Under the pieces are notes generated by a model that was not told the DNA's origin, made no database searches, and saw only the letters and a list, made by a program, of their open reading frames with translations. Position numbers and translations under genes: made by a program. 64,000 nt of DNA from Comamonas odontotermitis (GTDB taxonomy: Bacteria > Pseudomonadota > Gammaproteobacteria > Burkholderiales > Burkholderiaceae_C): assembly GCF_020080045.1 (NCBI RefSeq), contig NZ_CP083451.1:2963001-3027000 (forward strand), written 5' to 3'. Position 1 is the stretch's first letter. Every line of letters starts with the position of its first letter. Below, in pieces: positions 1 through 8,900 of the stretch.

Positions 1-1
1 C

Positions 2-931
2 GTCGAGGAAGGCGCCGACTACATCAGTATCACACCGCCCGCGAATCGCGAAGCCTGGAAGCCCGCCAGCATCCACACCTATGACGACCACCGCGTTGCC
101 ATGTGCTTCTCGCTCGCAGCCTTCAACCCGGCGGGCGTGTCAGTACGCATTGAAGACCCCAAGTGCGTGGCCAAGACCTTTCCGAGCTATTTCGAAGCAC
201 TGTTTTCTGCCGTGCGCCCCGTGCCCGGCAGCGTGCCCGTGATCTGTGTGGATGGCCCCACCGCCTCGGGCAAGGGCACTGTGGCATCTGCCGTGGCTGC
301 CGCACTGGGCTACCACCTGCTCGACTCGGGCGCGCTCTACCGCATCACCGGCCTGGCTGCCACGCGCGCGGGCATCCCCATCGATGCCGACCACGCCGGC
401 CAGATCGCTGCGCTGATTGCCCAGCTGGACATCACCTTCACATCTGACCAGCGCGTGCTGCTCGATGGCGAAGACATCAGTCTGGCCATCCGCTCCGAAG
501 AGGCTGGCATGAACGCGTCACTCGTCTCCGCCCTGCCCGCCGTGCGCCAGGCACTGGTACAGATGCAGCACGATTTTCGGCAGCTGCCCGGCCTTGTGGC
601 CGACGGCCGCGACATGGGAACCGTGATTTTCCCCCTCGCCCCACTCAAGGTCTACCTGACGGCGAGCGCCGCCCAGCGCGCGCAGCGCCGTCATAAACAG
701 TTGATAGAAAAAGGAATACCGGCTACAATAGCCGACCTTCGTGCTGACCTTGAGGCGCGCGATGCGCGCGACATGAACCGCGCCACCGCCCCGCTGCAAG
801 CTGCACAAGATGCTCTCCTGCTCGACAACTCCGACATCACGGTTGAAGAAGCCGTGGCCCAGGTGCTGGCGTGGTGGGAAAAGCGCCAACCGTTTGCCGC
901 AATGGCGGCCCACTCCCAGGCCAGCGCCTGA
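2..931 (+). CDS. aroA-cmk: AroA-Cmk fusion (C-terminal part): EPSP synthase end fused to cytidylate kinase
   Basis: The reading frame is open from the first bases, so the 5' end lies outside the window. The first ~75 visible codons are the C-terminus of 3-phosphoshikimate 1-carboxyvinyltransferase, with the typical motif [15 protein letters not shown]. Without any stop the frame continues at about 233 into cytidylate kinase, which phosphorylates CMP/dCMP. The Walker A motif GPTASGKGT is at 254-280, followed by LLDSGALYR and [11 protein letters not shown]. The neighbours rpsA and ihfB match the conserved order aroA-cmk-rpsA-ihfB, where aroA and cmk are normally separate genes. A bifunctional fusion is known in some Burkholderiales. 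An AT-rich patch at 690-735 resembles the dispersed repeat, with low certainty. Confidence 0.95.
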   Translation, partial: VEEGADYISITPPANREAWKPASIHTYDDHRVAMCFSLAAFNPAGVSVRIEDPKCVAKTFPSYFEALFSAVRPVPGSVPVICVDGPTASGKGTVASAVAAALGYHLLDSGALYRITGLAATRAGIPIDADHAGQIAALIAQLDITFTSDQRVLLDGEDISLAIRSEEAGMNASLVSALPAVRQALVQMQHDFRQLPGLVADGRDMGTVIFPLAPLKVYLTASAAQRAQRRHKQLIEKGIPATIADLRADLEARDARDMNRATAPLQAAQDALLLDNSDITVEEAVAQVLAWWEKRQPFAAMAAHSQASA

Positions 932-1068
932 TAGTGTGTTTTTTGCCCTGATGCAGGCGGTTTGCAAGGCCCCGGTCGCCTTCCACTGGTGCGTTCCATA
1001 CCGCCATGGGTAGCCGGGTTGTTTAACTTTTAACCTGCGGAACCTCCGCAACCTGCATAGCCAGCCTT

Positions 1069-1094
1069 AAAAACGATAGCAATAGTGCTAACGG
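1069..1094 (+). repeat. Dispersed repeat copy upstream of rpsA
   Basis: The stretch AAAAACGATAGCAATAGTGC followed by TAACGG matches the half-core ATAGC of the repeat family described under findings. It sits in the rpsA leader, about 30 bp before the start codon. Confidence 0.45.
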
Positions 1095-1120
1095 AAACCT
1101 GACTATGTCTAAGGAAACAC

Positions 1121-2803
1121 ATGTCTGAATCTTTTGCCGCCCTTTTTGAAGAGTCGTTGACACGCACCGAAATGCGTCCTGGCGAAGTCATCACCGCTGA
1201 AGTCGTGCGCGTTGAGCACAACTTTGTCGTGGTGAACGCCGGCTTGAAGTCGGAAGCCTATGTGCCAATCGACGAATTCAAGAACGACCAGGGCGAAATC
1301 GAAGTCCAAGTGGGTGACTTCGTGTCCGTGGCCATCGGCTCCATCGAAAACGGCTACGGCGACACCATCCTGTCGCGCGATACCGCCAAGCGTCTGGCCT
1401 CGTGGCTGTCGCTGGAAAAGGCGCTGGAATCGGGCGAATTCGTGACCGGTACCACCTCCGGCAAGGTCAAGGGCGGTCTGACCGTTCTGGTCAACGGCAT
1501 CCGCGCATTCCTGCCCGGTTCGCTGATCGACACCCGTCCTATCAAGGATCTGACCCCTTACGAAAACAAGACCCTGGAATTCAAGGTCATCAAGCTCGAC
1601 CGCAAGCGCAACAACGTGGTGCTGAGCCGCCGCGCTGTGGTGGAAGCCTCGATGGGCGAAGAGCGCGCCAAGCTGATGGAAACCCTGAAGGAAGGCTCCA
1701 TCGTTCAAGGCGTGGTCAAGAACATCACCGAATACGGTGCGTTCGTGGATCTGGGCGGCATCGACGGCCTGCTGCACATCACCGACATGGCATGGCGCCG
1801 CGTGCGTCACCCATCCGAAGTGGTGACCGCTGGCCAGGAAATCACCGCCAAGATCCTGAAGTTCGACACCGAGAAGAACCGCGTGTCCCTGGGTCTGAAG
1901 CAAATGGGCGACGATCCATGGCTGGGCGTGTCGCGCCGCTACCCATCGAGCACCCGTCTGTTCGGCAAGGTCACCAACATTGCCGACTACGGCGCGTTCG
2001 TGGAACTGGAACCAGGCATCGAAGGTCTGGTGCACGTTTCCGAAATGGACTGGACCAACAAGAACGTTGCTCCTTCCAAGCTCGTGTCCCTGGGCGACGA
2101 AGTCGAAGTCATGGTTCTGGAAATCGACGAAGACAAGCGTCGCATCTCCCTGGGCATGAAGCAATGCAAGGCCAACCCATGGCAAGAATTTGCACAGAAC
2201 ACCAAGCGCGGTGACCGCGTGAAGGGCCCGATCAAGTCGATCACCGACTTCGGCGTGTTCGTGGGCCTGGCCTCGGGCATCGACGGCCTGGTGCACCTGT
2301 CCGACCTGTCGTGGAACGAAACCGGCGAAGCCGCTGTTCGTAACTACAAGAAGGGCCAGGAAGTGGAAGCCATCGTGCTGGCCGTGGACGTGGACCGTGA
2401 GCGTATCTCGCTGGGCATCAAGCAGCTCGACAGCGACGCCTTCACCACGTTCGCTACCGTGAACGACAAGGGCCAGATCGTGACCGGCAAGGTCAAGTCT
2501 GTGGATGCCAAGGGCGCTGAAATCGACCTGGGCGACGACATCGTCGGCTACCTGCGTGCTTCGGAAATCTCCCAAGACCGCGTGGAAGACGCTCGCTCGG
2601 TGCTGAAGGAAGGCGAAGAAGTGACCGCCGTGGTGATCAACGTGGATCGCAAGAGCCGCAGCATCTCCCTGTCGATCAAGCAGAAGGACCATGCTGAGCA
2701 GCAAGAAGCCATGGCTTCCCTGTCGCACCAGTCGTCCAAGGAAAATGCTGGTACCACCAGCCTGGGCGCTCTGCTGCGCGCCAAGCTGGACGCCGACAAG
2801 TAA
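1121..2803 (+). CDS. rpsA: 30S ribosomal protein S1
   Basis: Protein of 560 residues, the usual S1 length. It contains six OB-fold S1 repeats, visible as recurring motifs such as [21 protein letters not shown] blocks ([54 protein letters not shown]) each ending in RISLG-type strands. S1 binds mRNA on the small subunit and is needed for translation of most structured leaders. It starts [13 protein letters not shown] after GGAAACAC. The gene sits between cmk and ihfB as in most proteobacteria. The leader of about 190 nt contains a small hairpin (TGCGGA/TCCGCA near 1036-1050) that could take part in autoregulation; this is inference. Confidence 0.98.
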   Translation: MSESFAALFEESLTRTEMRPGEVITAEVVRVEHNFVVVNAGLKSEAYVPIDEFKNDQGEIEVQVGDFVSVAIGSIENGYGDTILSRDTAKRLASWLSLEKALESGEFVTGTTSGKVKGGLTVLVNGIRAFLPGSLIDTRPIKDLTPYENKTLEFKVIKLDRKRNNVVLSRRAVVEASMGEERAKLMETLKEGSIVQGVVKNITEYGAFVDLGGIDGLLHITDMAWRRVRHPSEVVTAGQEITAKILKFDTEKNRVSLGLKQMGDDPWLGVSRRYPSSTRLFGKVTNIADYGAFVELEPGIEGLVHVSEMDWTNKNVAPSKLVSLGDEVEVMVLEIDEDKRRISLGMKQCKANPWQEFAQNTKRGDRVKGPIKSITDFGVFVGLASGIDGLVHLSDLSWNETGEAAVRNYKKGQEVEAIVLAVDVDRERISLGIKQLDSDAFTTFATVNDKGQIVTGKVKSVDAKGAEIDLGDDIVGYLRASEISQDRVEDARSVLKEGEEVTAVVINVDRKSRSISLSIKQKDHAEQQEAMASLSHQSSKENAGTTSLGALLRAKLDADK

Positions 2804-2815
2804 TTGACGGCCCCT

Positions 2816-2855
2816 GCTACCGACATACCTTGCGCAGCTTGGTATAGTCGGTAGC
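2816..2855 (+). other. Near-perfect inverted repeat between rpsA and ihfB
   Basis: GCTACCGACATACC at 2816-2829 pairs with GGTATAGTCGGTAGC at 2841-2855, with one bulged base and an 11-nt loop. No T-run follows, so it looks more like an attenuating or mRNA-stabilising hairpin than an intrinsic terminator. Confidence 0.55.
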
Positions 2856-2928
2856 CAGCATTCAAGGTGGGCGCCCAGTGCGCCCATCTACGTTTTGCGT
2901 ATATAGATTACTGAAGATTCCCATTCGT

Positions 2929-3267
2929 ATGACCCGATCCGATCTGATTGAAGAGCTTGCCGAACGTTTTCACCAGCTGACCCAGCGGGATGCGGAGCAG
3001 GCTGTCAAAACGATTCTCGAGGCCGTCGAAGATTCCCTCGTGCGCGGCCAGCGCATCGAGATCCGTGGTTTTGGCAGTTTCACCATCACCCACCGCCAGC
3101 CGCGCCTGGGCCGCAACCCCCGCAGCGGCGAAGCCGTGCAGGTACCAGCCAAGCGCGTTACGCATTTCAAGCCAGGCAAGGCGCTGCGTGAAGCCGTGGA
3201 CGACCCCGCCAACATCCTGGCATCGGCCAGCAACCCGCAAGCCCAGTCGCAGAACGACGACGAATAA
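2929..3267 (+). CDS. ihfB: Integration host factor subunit beta
   Basis: Protein of 112 residues of the HU/IHF family. It begins [14 protein letters not shown] and has the DNA-binding arm signature [31 protein letters not shown]-beta pairs with IHF-alpha (not in this window) to bend DNA at specific sites. The start at 2929 was chosen because the family begins MTRSDLIE; the frame is open a little further upstream. The C-terminus is slightly extended ([19 protein letters not shown]), common in this group. It lies downstream of rpsA as in most proteobacteria. Confidence 0.96.
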   Translation: MTRSDLIEELAERFHQLTQRDAEQAVKTILEAVEDSLVRGQRIEIRGFGSFTITHRQPRLGRNPRSGEAVQVPAKRVTHFKPGKALREAVDDPANILASASNPQAQSQNDDE

Positions 3268-3323
3268 GACAGCTTGCGCCGTGGCAAGCCACGCACCTGA
3301 TCACTAGATGGATCACGATCAAC

Positions 3324-3348
3324 AACGCTCCCGATGGAGCGTTTTTTT
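3324..3348 (+). terminator. Intrinsic terminator after ihfB
   Basis: Stem CGCTCC (3326-3331), loop CGAT, stem GGAGCG (3336-3341), then seven T. The stem is extended by flanking A and T bases. Confidence 0.85.
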
Positions 3349-3507
3349 ATTGCTCGTCTGTTCCAGAGCAATAAACATTCAGGATACCCAATGGCGTCCG
3401 CGGTTTCGGGTGCTTTTTGCGCCCTGTTTTACAGATGTGACAAACCGGCATGCCGCTGACGCGCTATGCTGGGGCGGTACTGTAAAAATTCATAGCAATC
3501 CACGCAT

Positions 3508-5157
3508 ATGCACCAAGCGCAAAGCAGTATTTTCACCAATATCTCCCGCCGCCAATGGCTGCAGTGGCTCGCTGCCACAGGCCTGGGCAGCATGTCACTC
3601 GCTGGTCAGGCCGCCTTGGCGATTGCTGCCTGGCCGGTCAGCGAGCAACTCTTTGGTCTGGGCGTAGCCAGTGGCGAGCCCGCCAGCGACGGTGTGGTGC
3701 TGTGGACCCGGCTCCTGCCCAGCCCGCGCATGCCCTTGCTTGCGCCGCAAGCGGTACAGTGGGAAATCGCGCACGACGCGCAGTTCCAGCACATCGTGCA
3801 AAAAGGTGAAGCGCTGGCCTCGCCAGACTGGGGCCACAGCGTGCATGTACTGGCAAGCGGTCTGGCACCTGACCGCTGGTACCACTACCGATTTCATTGC
3901 AATGGCCAGACCAGTGCCGTTGGCCGCACACGCACAACACCCGCAGAAGGCGCACCCGTGCAGCGCATGCGACTCGTGTTTGCCTCCTGCCAGCGCTGGG
4001 AACACGGCTACTACGCGGCTTGGCGCCATGCGCGGGCGGATGATCCTGACCTGGTGGTCTTTTTGGGTGACTACATCTACGAATACGCATCTCCCAAGGC
4101 CAACGCCACCGACGCAAAAACCCAGGCGCTGCTCTCCGAGCTGGCGCGCCTGCAACCGCTGCCCTACCCGCGCAGCCTGCAGGACTACCGTGACCGCTAC
4201 GCGTTGCACAAAAGCGACCCAGACCTGCAGGCCATGCACGCCCACTGCCCCTGGGTCATGACCTGGGATGATCATGAGGTGGAAAACGACTACGCAGGAC
4301 TGGATGGCGTGGGCAATGCCACCGCCTTTGCCGCCAAGCGCCTGGCAGCCTACCAGGCCTTTTACGAAAACATGCCGCTGCGCGCTGCCGTAGCCGCCAA
4401 GGCCGACGTCCCAGTCAGCTCGGCCCTGCGCCACATGCAGGTCTACCGCCGGTTCAGCTGGGGCAATCTGGCTGATCTGATGGTGCTCGACGCTCGGCAG
4501 TACCGCGACATACAGGCTTGCCGCACGCCCGGCGAGAAAAGCAACGGCGCCGTCAACGCAGCCAATTGCCCCGATCTGGCCCGCAACGCCCGCAGCTTTC
4601 TTGGGTGGGAGCAGGAACGCTGGCTAGCCGAAAATCTCAAAAACAATAGCGCTTCGCGCCCATCCAGCAAACGCTGGAGCGTGATTTGCCAACAAACCCT
4701 GTTTGCCCCGCGCCACTACCCCAATGGCCGCACCAGCACCGACAGCTGGGACGGCTACCCCGCTGCGCGCCAACGCCTGATCCGTGCCATCGACCAGGCT
4801 GCACTGCGCAACACCGTGCTGCTGGGCGGTGACATTCACCAGAACTATGTCTGCCGCATCGACAACCCCGAAGCCGAGGGCCGCGCGCCCCGGGTGGTGG
4901 CGAGCGAATTCTGCGGCACCTCCATCACATCGCACTCCGGCACTACACAGGCCCGGGTCGATGCCGTCGTTGCACGCAACCCACACGTCCTGTTTGCCCG
5001 CTGCGATGAACGCGGCTATGGCCTGTGCGATATCACCCCCACGCTCTGGACCACGCAGTTGCGAGCCGTCGATGACCCGCTGCGCCCGGACAGTGGCGCC
5101 CGCACCCTGGTGCGCTTTGCAGTGGAAGACCGCGTGGCCGGGCCGCAACTCGCCTGA
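3508..5157 (+). CDS. phoD: PhoD-like alkaline phosphatase/phosphodiesterase, Tat-exported
   Basis: Protein of 549 residues. The N-terminus carries a twin-arginine signal (SRRQWL at residues 13-18, then a hydrophobic stretch), as expected for PhoD enzymes that fold with metal in the cytoplasm. Family motifs are in order: FASCQRW (~158), FLGDYIYEY (~186), TWDDHEVENDYAG (~252), VLDARQYR and LGGDIHQNYV (~440). These supply the Fe/Ca-binding Asp, Asn and His residues. The likely role is release of phosphate from esters in the periplasm. No clear ribosome binding site precedes the ATG at 3508, and a repeat-like CATAGCAATCC lies directly before it. A second repeat copy at 4637-4660 lies inside the gene and encodes NNSASR. 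No convincing Pho box was found. Confidence 0.9.
   Translation: MHQAQSSIFTNISRRQWLQWLAATGLGSMSLAGQAALAIAAWPVSEQLFGLGVASGEPASDGVVLWTRLLPSPRMPLLAPQAVQWEIAHDAQFQHIVQKGEALASPDWGHSVHVLASGLAPDRWYHYRFHCNGQTSAVGRTRTTPAEGAPVQRMRLVFASCQRWEHGYYAAWRHARADDPDLVVFLGDYIYEYASPKANATDAKTQALLSELARLQPLPYPRSLQDYRDRYALHKSDPDLQAMHAHCPWVMTWDDHEVENDYAGLDGVGNATAFAAKRLAAYQAFYENMPLRAAVAAKADVPVSSALRHMQVYRRFSWGNLADLMVLDARQYRDIQACRTPGEKSNGAVNAANCPDLARNARSFLGWEQERWLAENLKNNSASRPSSKRWSVICQQTLFAPRHYPNGRTSTDSWDGYPAARQRLIRAIDQAALRNTVLLGGDIHQNYVCRIDNPEAEGRAPRVVASEFCGTSITSHSGTTQARVDAVVARNPHVLFARCDERGYGLCDITPTLWTTQLRAVDDPLRPDSGARTLVRFAVEDRVAGPQLA
4637..4660 (+). repeat. Dispersed repeat copy inside phoD
   Basis: TCAAAAACAATAGC then GCTTCGCGCC. 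It matches the repeat core ATAGC followed by GCGC. It is in frame and encodes part of a variable loop between conserved PhoD blocks. Confidence 0.5.
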
Positions 5158-5279
5158 AGCAAGCCCCAGGGAAATCGTTTACATCTGGATGCGTGTGTCG
5201 GTGCAGTCCCGCAATGGCTTATCCGGCAGAGCAGGTAGGATGCAGCATCCCACTACAGATATAGAGAAGGAACACCGCC

Positions 5280-7205
5280 ATGGCACACCAGACACCACAG
5301 AATCTTGAAGCCAGAAGCAAGGCACGCCGACCGATCACACGAGGCGCGCGGCATGCGTTGCAGATCAGCACACTGGCGGCGGCCGCCCTGCTGGCTGCAT
5401 GTACCAGCACCCCTTCTCTCCACTACACGCCCCCTGCCGCAGCCGACCAGCCCGAAGGCAGCTCCGGCTGGACCGACAAGCCCGGCTGGGCCAACGAAAA
5501 GTACGCCGTGGCTGCGGCCAACCCGCTGGCAACGGATGCAGGCTTTCAGGTTCTCAAGGCCGGAGGCAGCGCCATTGATGCCGCCATTGCTGTGCAACTG
5601 GTGCTCGGCCTGGTCGAGCCGCAGTCCAGTGGCATCGGCGGCGGCGCCTTCCTGCTGCATGCCCAGGGCAGCAAGGTCGAGGCCTATGACGGCCGCGAAG
5701 TCGCCCCCATGGCCGCCGACGAAAACCTGTTCATGAAGGACGGCAAGCCCATGGTCTTCCACGATGCTGTCGTGGGCGGCCGCTCGGTAGGTGTGCCCGG
5801 CGCCATCCGCATGCTGGAGCTGGCGCACAAGGAGCATGGCAAGCTGCCCTGGGCCACCTTGTTCGAGCCCGCCATCAAGCTGGCAAGCGACGGCTTCAAG
5901 GTCAGCCCTCGCCTGAACGCACTGACTGCACAGGAAAAATTTCTGGGCCAGGATACGGTTGCCAGCAGCTATTTTCTCGATGCCAACGGCAAACCCTGGC
6001 CCGTAGGCCATGTGCTGAAGAATCCGGAGTACGCAGCGGTTCTGAAAGACATTGCCAAGAACGGCTCCAAAGCCTTGTTGGAAGGCCCCGTGGCGGAGGC
6101 AATCGTGCGCAAAGTGCAAGGCCACGCCACCAACCCCGGCAAGATGACGGCAGCCGATCTGGCCGCCTACCAGCCCGTCAAGCGCGAGGCGCTGTGCAGC
6201 GACTACAGTCCGCAGGCCCCAGGCAATGCGGTTGGCAACCCTGCGTCTACACGCAGCTACCGGGTGTGCGGCTTTCCTCCACCCAGCTCTGGCGCCATTG
6301 CGGTGGGGCAGATCCTGGGCATACTGGGCAACACCCCGGCCAAGCAAATGGTGCTGGGCGCCGATGGCCTACCCACTGCCGACTGGCTGTACCTGTACGC
6401 CGAAGCGTCGCGCCTCGCGTTTGCAGACCGTAACCAGTACGTGGCCGACCCTGCTTTCGTAAAAGCCCCGGGCGACGACTGGCACAACATGCTGCGCCCG
6501 CAATACCTGGCCGAGCGTGCCAAGCTGATCGGTGCGCAAAGCATGAAGCAGGCTCAGCCCGGCCAGCCCGGCGCCGTGAAGATCGCCTACGCCACCCAGC
6601 CCTACCAGATGGAATATGGCACCAGCCACATCAGCATCGTCGATGCCTATGGCAATGCGATTGCAATGACCACCACCATTGAAGACCAGTTCGGCTCGCG
6701 CCAGATGGTGAACACCGGCCGGGGCCTGTCCGGCGGATTTCTGCTGAACAACGAGCTGACCGACTTCAGCCTGGCACCGCGCGATGCCCAGGGCCAGCCC
6801 ATCGCCAACCGGGTCGAGCCCGGCAAGCGCCCTCGCTCGTCAATGGCGCCTACGCTGGTGTTCGACAAAGCCACCGACAAGCTTGTAGTGAGCGCCGGTA
6901 GCCCTGGCGGCGCCTGGATCATCCACTACACCGCCAAAACGCTGTACGGCATGCTCAACTGGGGCCTGATGCCGCAGCAAGCCATCAACCTGCCCAATTT
7001 CGGCAGTCTGAACGGACCCACGGTGCTGGAGGAAAAGCGCTTCCCTGCCGCAACGGTGGAAGCCTTGGCCAAGCGCGGCGCCGAAGTCAAGGAGCAGAAC
7101 CTGACCAGCGGCCTGCAAGCGATATCGCGCGGCGAGGCCCATGGCAAATCGCTGTGGTTCGGCGGCGCAGACCCGCGGCGCGAAGGCGTGGTGATGGGGC
7201 AGTAA
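5280..7205 (+). CDS. ggt: Gamma-glutamyltransferase, predicted lipoprotein
   Basis: Protein of 641 residues of the Ntn-hydrolase GGT family, which cleaves gamma-glutamyl bonds of glutathione and related amides in the periplasm. The nucleophile Thr448 lies in YGTSHISIVD at the autoprocessing site. It is preceded by GGGAFLLHAQG and AYDGREVAP in the large subunit and followed by SSMAPTLVF and AGSPGGAWI in the small subunit. The N-terminus has a long Arg-rich n-region and a lipobox LLAAC with Cys41, predicting membrane anchoring, whereas most bacterial GGTs are soluble periplasmic proteins. A ribosome binding site GAGAAGGA precedes the ATG. A second, shorter GGT-like gene is at 53674. Confidence 0.94.
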   Translation: MAHQTPQNLEARSKARRPITRGARHALQISTLAAAALLAACTSTPSLHYTPPAAADQPEGSSGWTDKPGWANEKYAVAAANPLATDAGFQVLKAGGSAIDAAIAVQLVLGLVEPQSSGIGGGAFLLHAQGSKVEAYDGREVAPMAADENLFMKDGKPMVFHDAVVGGRSVGVPGAIRMLELAHKEHGKLPWATLFEPAIKLASDGFKVSPRLNALTAQEKFLGQDTVASSYFLDANGKPWPVGHVLKNPEYAAVLKDIAKNGSKALLEGPVAEAIVRKVQGHATNPGKMTAADLAAYQPVKREALCSDYSPQAPGNAVGNPASTRSYRVCGFPPPSSGAIAVGQILGILGNTPAKQMVLGADGLPTADWLYLYAEASRLAFADRNQYVADPAFVKAPGDDWHNMLRPQYLAERAKLIGAQSMKQAQPGQPGAVKIAYATQPYQMEYGTSHISIVDAYGNAIAMTTTIEDQFGSRQMVNTGRGLSGGFLLNNELTDFSLAPRDAQGQPIANRVEPGKRPRSSMAPTLVFDKATDKLVVSAGSPGGAWIIHYTAKTLYGMLNWGLMPQQAINLPNFGSLNGPTVLEEKRFPAATVEALAKRGAEVKEQNLTSGLQAISRGEAHGKSLWFGGADPRREGVVMGQ

Positions 7206-7224
7206 GGCCTCGGCGCCCTGCATG

Positions 7225-7248
7225 AAAAAGGAGCCTGCGTGGCTCCTT
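7225..7248 (-). terminator. Hairpin terminator between ggt and the cupin gene
   Basis: AAGGAGCC (7228-7235) and GGCTCCTT (7241-7248) with a 5-nt loop. On the minus strand the stem runs into TTTTT, so it best serves the cupin gene; it may also act for ggt. Confidence 0.6.
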
Positions 7249-7299
7249 GTCTATTTCAAGCGCATGGATATACGCACCGATACGTGCACCACTATGCCG

Positions 7300-7770
7300 T
7301 CACTGCTCGGCAATCACATCAATGAACACGAGTGGCTCCGTGCCCGTTGCCGTCAGTCCATGCGATTCGCCCTTGCGCACGATGGTCACGTCGCCCGCCT
7401 TCACCGGCACGTCCTTGCCGTCCTTGTCCTTGAAGACGCCGGTGCCCGAGACGATGATGTAGGTGTCCTCGTTCGTGGTGTGCGGGTGGTAGCCGATGGA
7501 GTCGCCCGGCTTCAAGCTCAGCCAGCTGATTTCCTTGATCGCCTCGTCCTTTTTGGCCTTGTCGCGGGTGAAGGCATATTCGCCCACCAGCACGCCCTGG
7601 CCGCCACCGGCCTTTTCCTTCTGCGCCTTGATCATGCCTTCCTTGGCGTACACCTCGGAATGAGCTTTTTCGCCCAATAGCAGAGCGCCAGCAGCTATCA
7701 AAACAGAAGCACTCAGCCACAACGTGCGGCGGTGCGAGATACGAGATGCTGTGCTTGGGGTGTGGTGCAT
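7300..7770 (-). CDS. Exported cupin-domain protein
   Basis: Protein of 156 residues with an N-terminal Sec signal (SVLIAAGALLLG core, cleavage probably near KAHSE). One cupin domain follows. Motif 1 is GYHPHTTNEDTYIIVSGTG, containing the His-x-His and Glu metal ligands, and motif 2 is AGDVTIVRKGESHGL with the last His. The start at 7770 (MHHTPST) precedes the signal peptide; the frame is open further upstream but that stretch has no signal-like sequence. The substrate is unknown; small periplasmic cupins may be isomerases, dioxygenases or sensors. Repeat copy 7683-7706 encodes the hydrophobic core of the signal peptide. Confidence 0.82.
   Translation of the reverse strand: MHHTPSTASRISHRRTLWLSASVLIAAGALLLGEKAHSEVYAKEGMIKAQKEKAGGGQGVLVGEYAFTRDKAKKDEAIKEISWLSLKPGDSIGYHPHTTNEDTYIIVSGTGVFKDKDGKDVPVKAGDVTIVRKGESHGLTATGTEPLVFIDVIAEQ
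7683..7706 (-). repeat. Dispersed repeat copy inside the cupin signal peptide
   Basis: On the minus strand this reads TTTTGATAGCTGCTGGCGCT, the best-matching copy of the family in the window. Translated it gives VLIAAGAL, the hydrophobic core of the signal peptide. Confidence 0.65.
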
Positions 7771-7876
7771 GGCCTGTGTCCTTGTCGATGGAAATGTGAA
7801 TGAACCAGGCCACTCTAGGCACTGAGCCCCACCTGGGCCATTGCGGCAAACCCGAGCGGCAGACACAACGCGGCTT

Positions 7877-8830
7877 TCAGCCAACACCACGCGGCATGCA
7901 GCCCGGCGGCAGGGCAAGCGCTGCCGTGGTGGTACGCACCATGGTTTCAAAGATGCGTGCAATATCGGTCAATGGCACATCACTGCGCCTGACCGTACAG
8001 ATATTGCGCACCACGGTGGGAGCCTTGAGCAAGGCAAAGCGCAGGCGTGGCTCCAGCACCCGGTGGGCCGCCAGGGCCGGCATGAAGGCGATCCCCATGC
8101 CCTGGGCAACCAGGGCAGCCTGGGAAGTGGTGCTCGATGCCTCGTAGAACGGGGTAGACGCATTGGCAGGCAAGTCCGTCCGCGACCGCAGCAGCGCCAG
8201 AATTCCGGTTTCATCGACCACGCCGACCGACTTGCAGGCGGCCAGGCTTTTCCAGGTGACGTAGCCTTCGCTACCGGGAACCACCTGCGGGTCGTCAGCG
8301 CAGTAGAGCACGCCAAACGCATCGTCTACGAGCGGATCGAATTGCAGCCCCTGCGAGTCAGCCCAGCGGCTGGTGATACCAAAATCCACTTCGCTGGCAA
8401 GCACCTGGCGCTGGATGCGGCCAGAGTTGTCATCGCGCAGGTACAGCCTCACCGCCGGATAGAGGCGTGAGAACTCCGAGGCTGCAGGTGCCACCAACTC
8501 GGTAATGGCCGAAGGTGCTGCCGAGATACGCACCTTGCCAAACGACTGGCCACCATAGCGCAGCACGTCTTCAAGCACCCCGTCAAAGTCGGTCAGCAGG
8601 CGCATCACCCGGGGCAGCAGATCGCGCCCCACTGGTGTGAGCCCAACCTTGCGGCTGCTGCGCTCGAACAGCCGGGTACCCAGCGCCGTCTCCAGCTGAT
8701 GCACCAGCGTGGTGACGGAGGACTGGGTCTGGAACAGGCGAGCCGCCGCCTGGGTGAAGCTGCTCTCCTGCGCCACCATGGCAAAGGCATGGAGATGCTT
8801 GAGGGTGATGTGCTTGGGCAGCCTATTCAT
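7877..8830 (-). CDS. LysR-type transcriptional regulator
   Basis: Protein of 317 residues with the N-terminal winged helix-turn-helix (LKHLHAFAMVAQESSFTQAAARLFQTQSSVTTLVHQLE split over residues ~9-46, then LGTRLFERSSRKVGLTPVG). A typical LysR effector-binding domain follows. It is transcribed away from the D-aminoacylase operon with only 70 bp between the two start codons, the usual arrangement for a LysR regulator and its target. It probably activates that operon in response to a substrate of the pathway; the effector cannot be read from sequence. Confidence 0.92.
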   Translation of the reverse strand: MNRLPKHITLKHLHAFAMVAQESSFTQAAARLFQTQSSVTTLVHQLETALGTRLFERSSRKVGLTPVGRDLLPRVMRLLTDFDGVLEDVLRYGGQSFGKVRISAAPSAITELVAPAASEFSRLYPAVRLYLRDDNSGRIQRQVLASEVDFGITSRWADSQGLQFDPLVDDAFGVLYCADDPQVVPGSEGYVTWKSLAACKSVGVVDETGILALLRSRTDLPANASTPFYEASSTTSQAALVAQGMGIAFMPALAAHRVLEPRLRFALLKAPTVVRNICTVRRSDVPLTDIARIFETMVRTTTAALALPPGCMPRGVG

Positions 8831-8849
8831 TTCAAAAAACGATAGATCA

Positions 8850-8893
8850 ATTACTTTAAAAAATTATTGTAATGAATGCTGCGATTTGATAAT
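8850..8893 (+). promoter_or_regulatory. Candidate LysR operator and D-aminoacylase promoter
   Basis: An AT-rich stretch holds the inverted repeat ATTAC (8850-8854) and GTAAT (8869-8873). A -35-like TTGTAA (8867-8872) overlaps the right arm, and a -10-like GATAAT is at 8888-8893, only 7 nt before the ATG at 8901. The placement fits a LysR-activated, possibly leaderless promoter. This is inferred from position and symmetry. Confidence 0.4.
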
Positions 8894-8900
8894 CGCCCCC

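Noticed and set aside
1109..2887. A 592-codon open frame antisense to rpsA
   Set aside because: Shadow of rpsA codon bias; repeated pieces simply reflect the S1 repeats.
3428..3450. A Pho-box-like sequence (TGTCACATC and TGTAAAAC on the minus strand) before phoD
   Set aside because: The two half sites are 9 bp apart, not 11, and the orientation is wrong for phoD.
5158..5279. Possible riboswitch upstream of ggt (GGTGCAGTCCCGC)
   Set aside because: It resembles part of a cobalamin-type motif only superficially; no paired arms or other conserved boxes are present.
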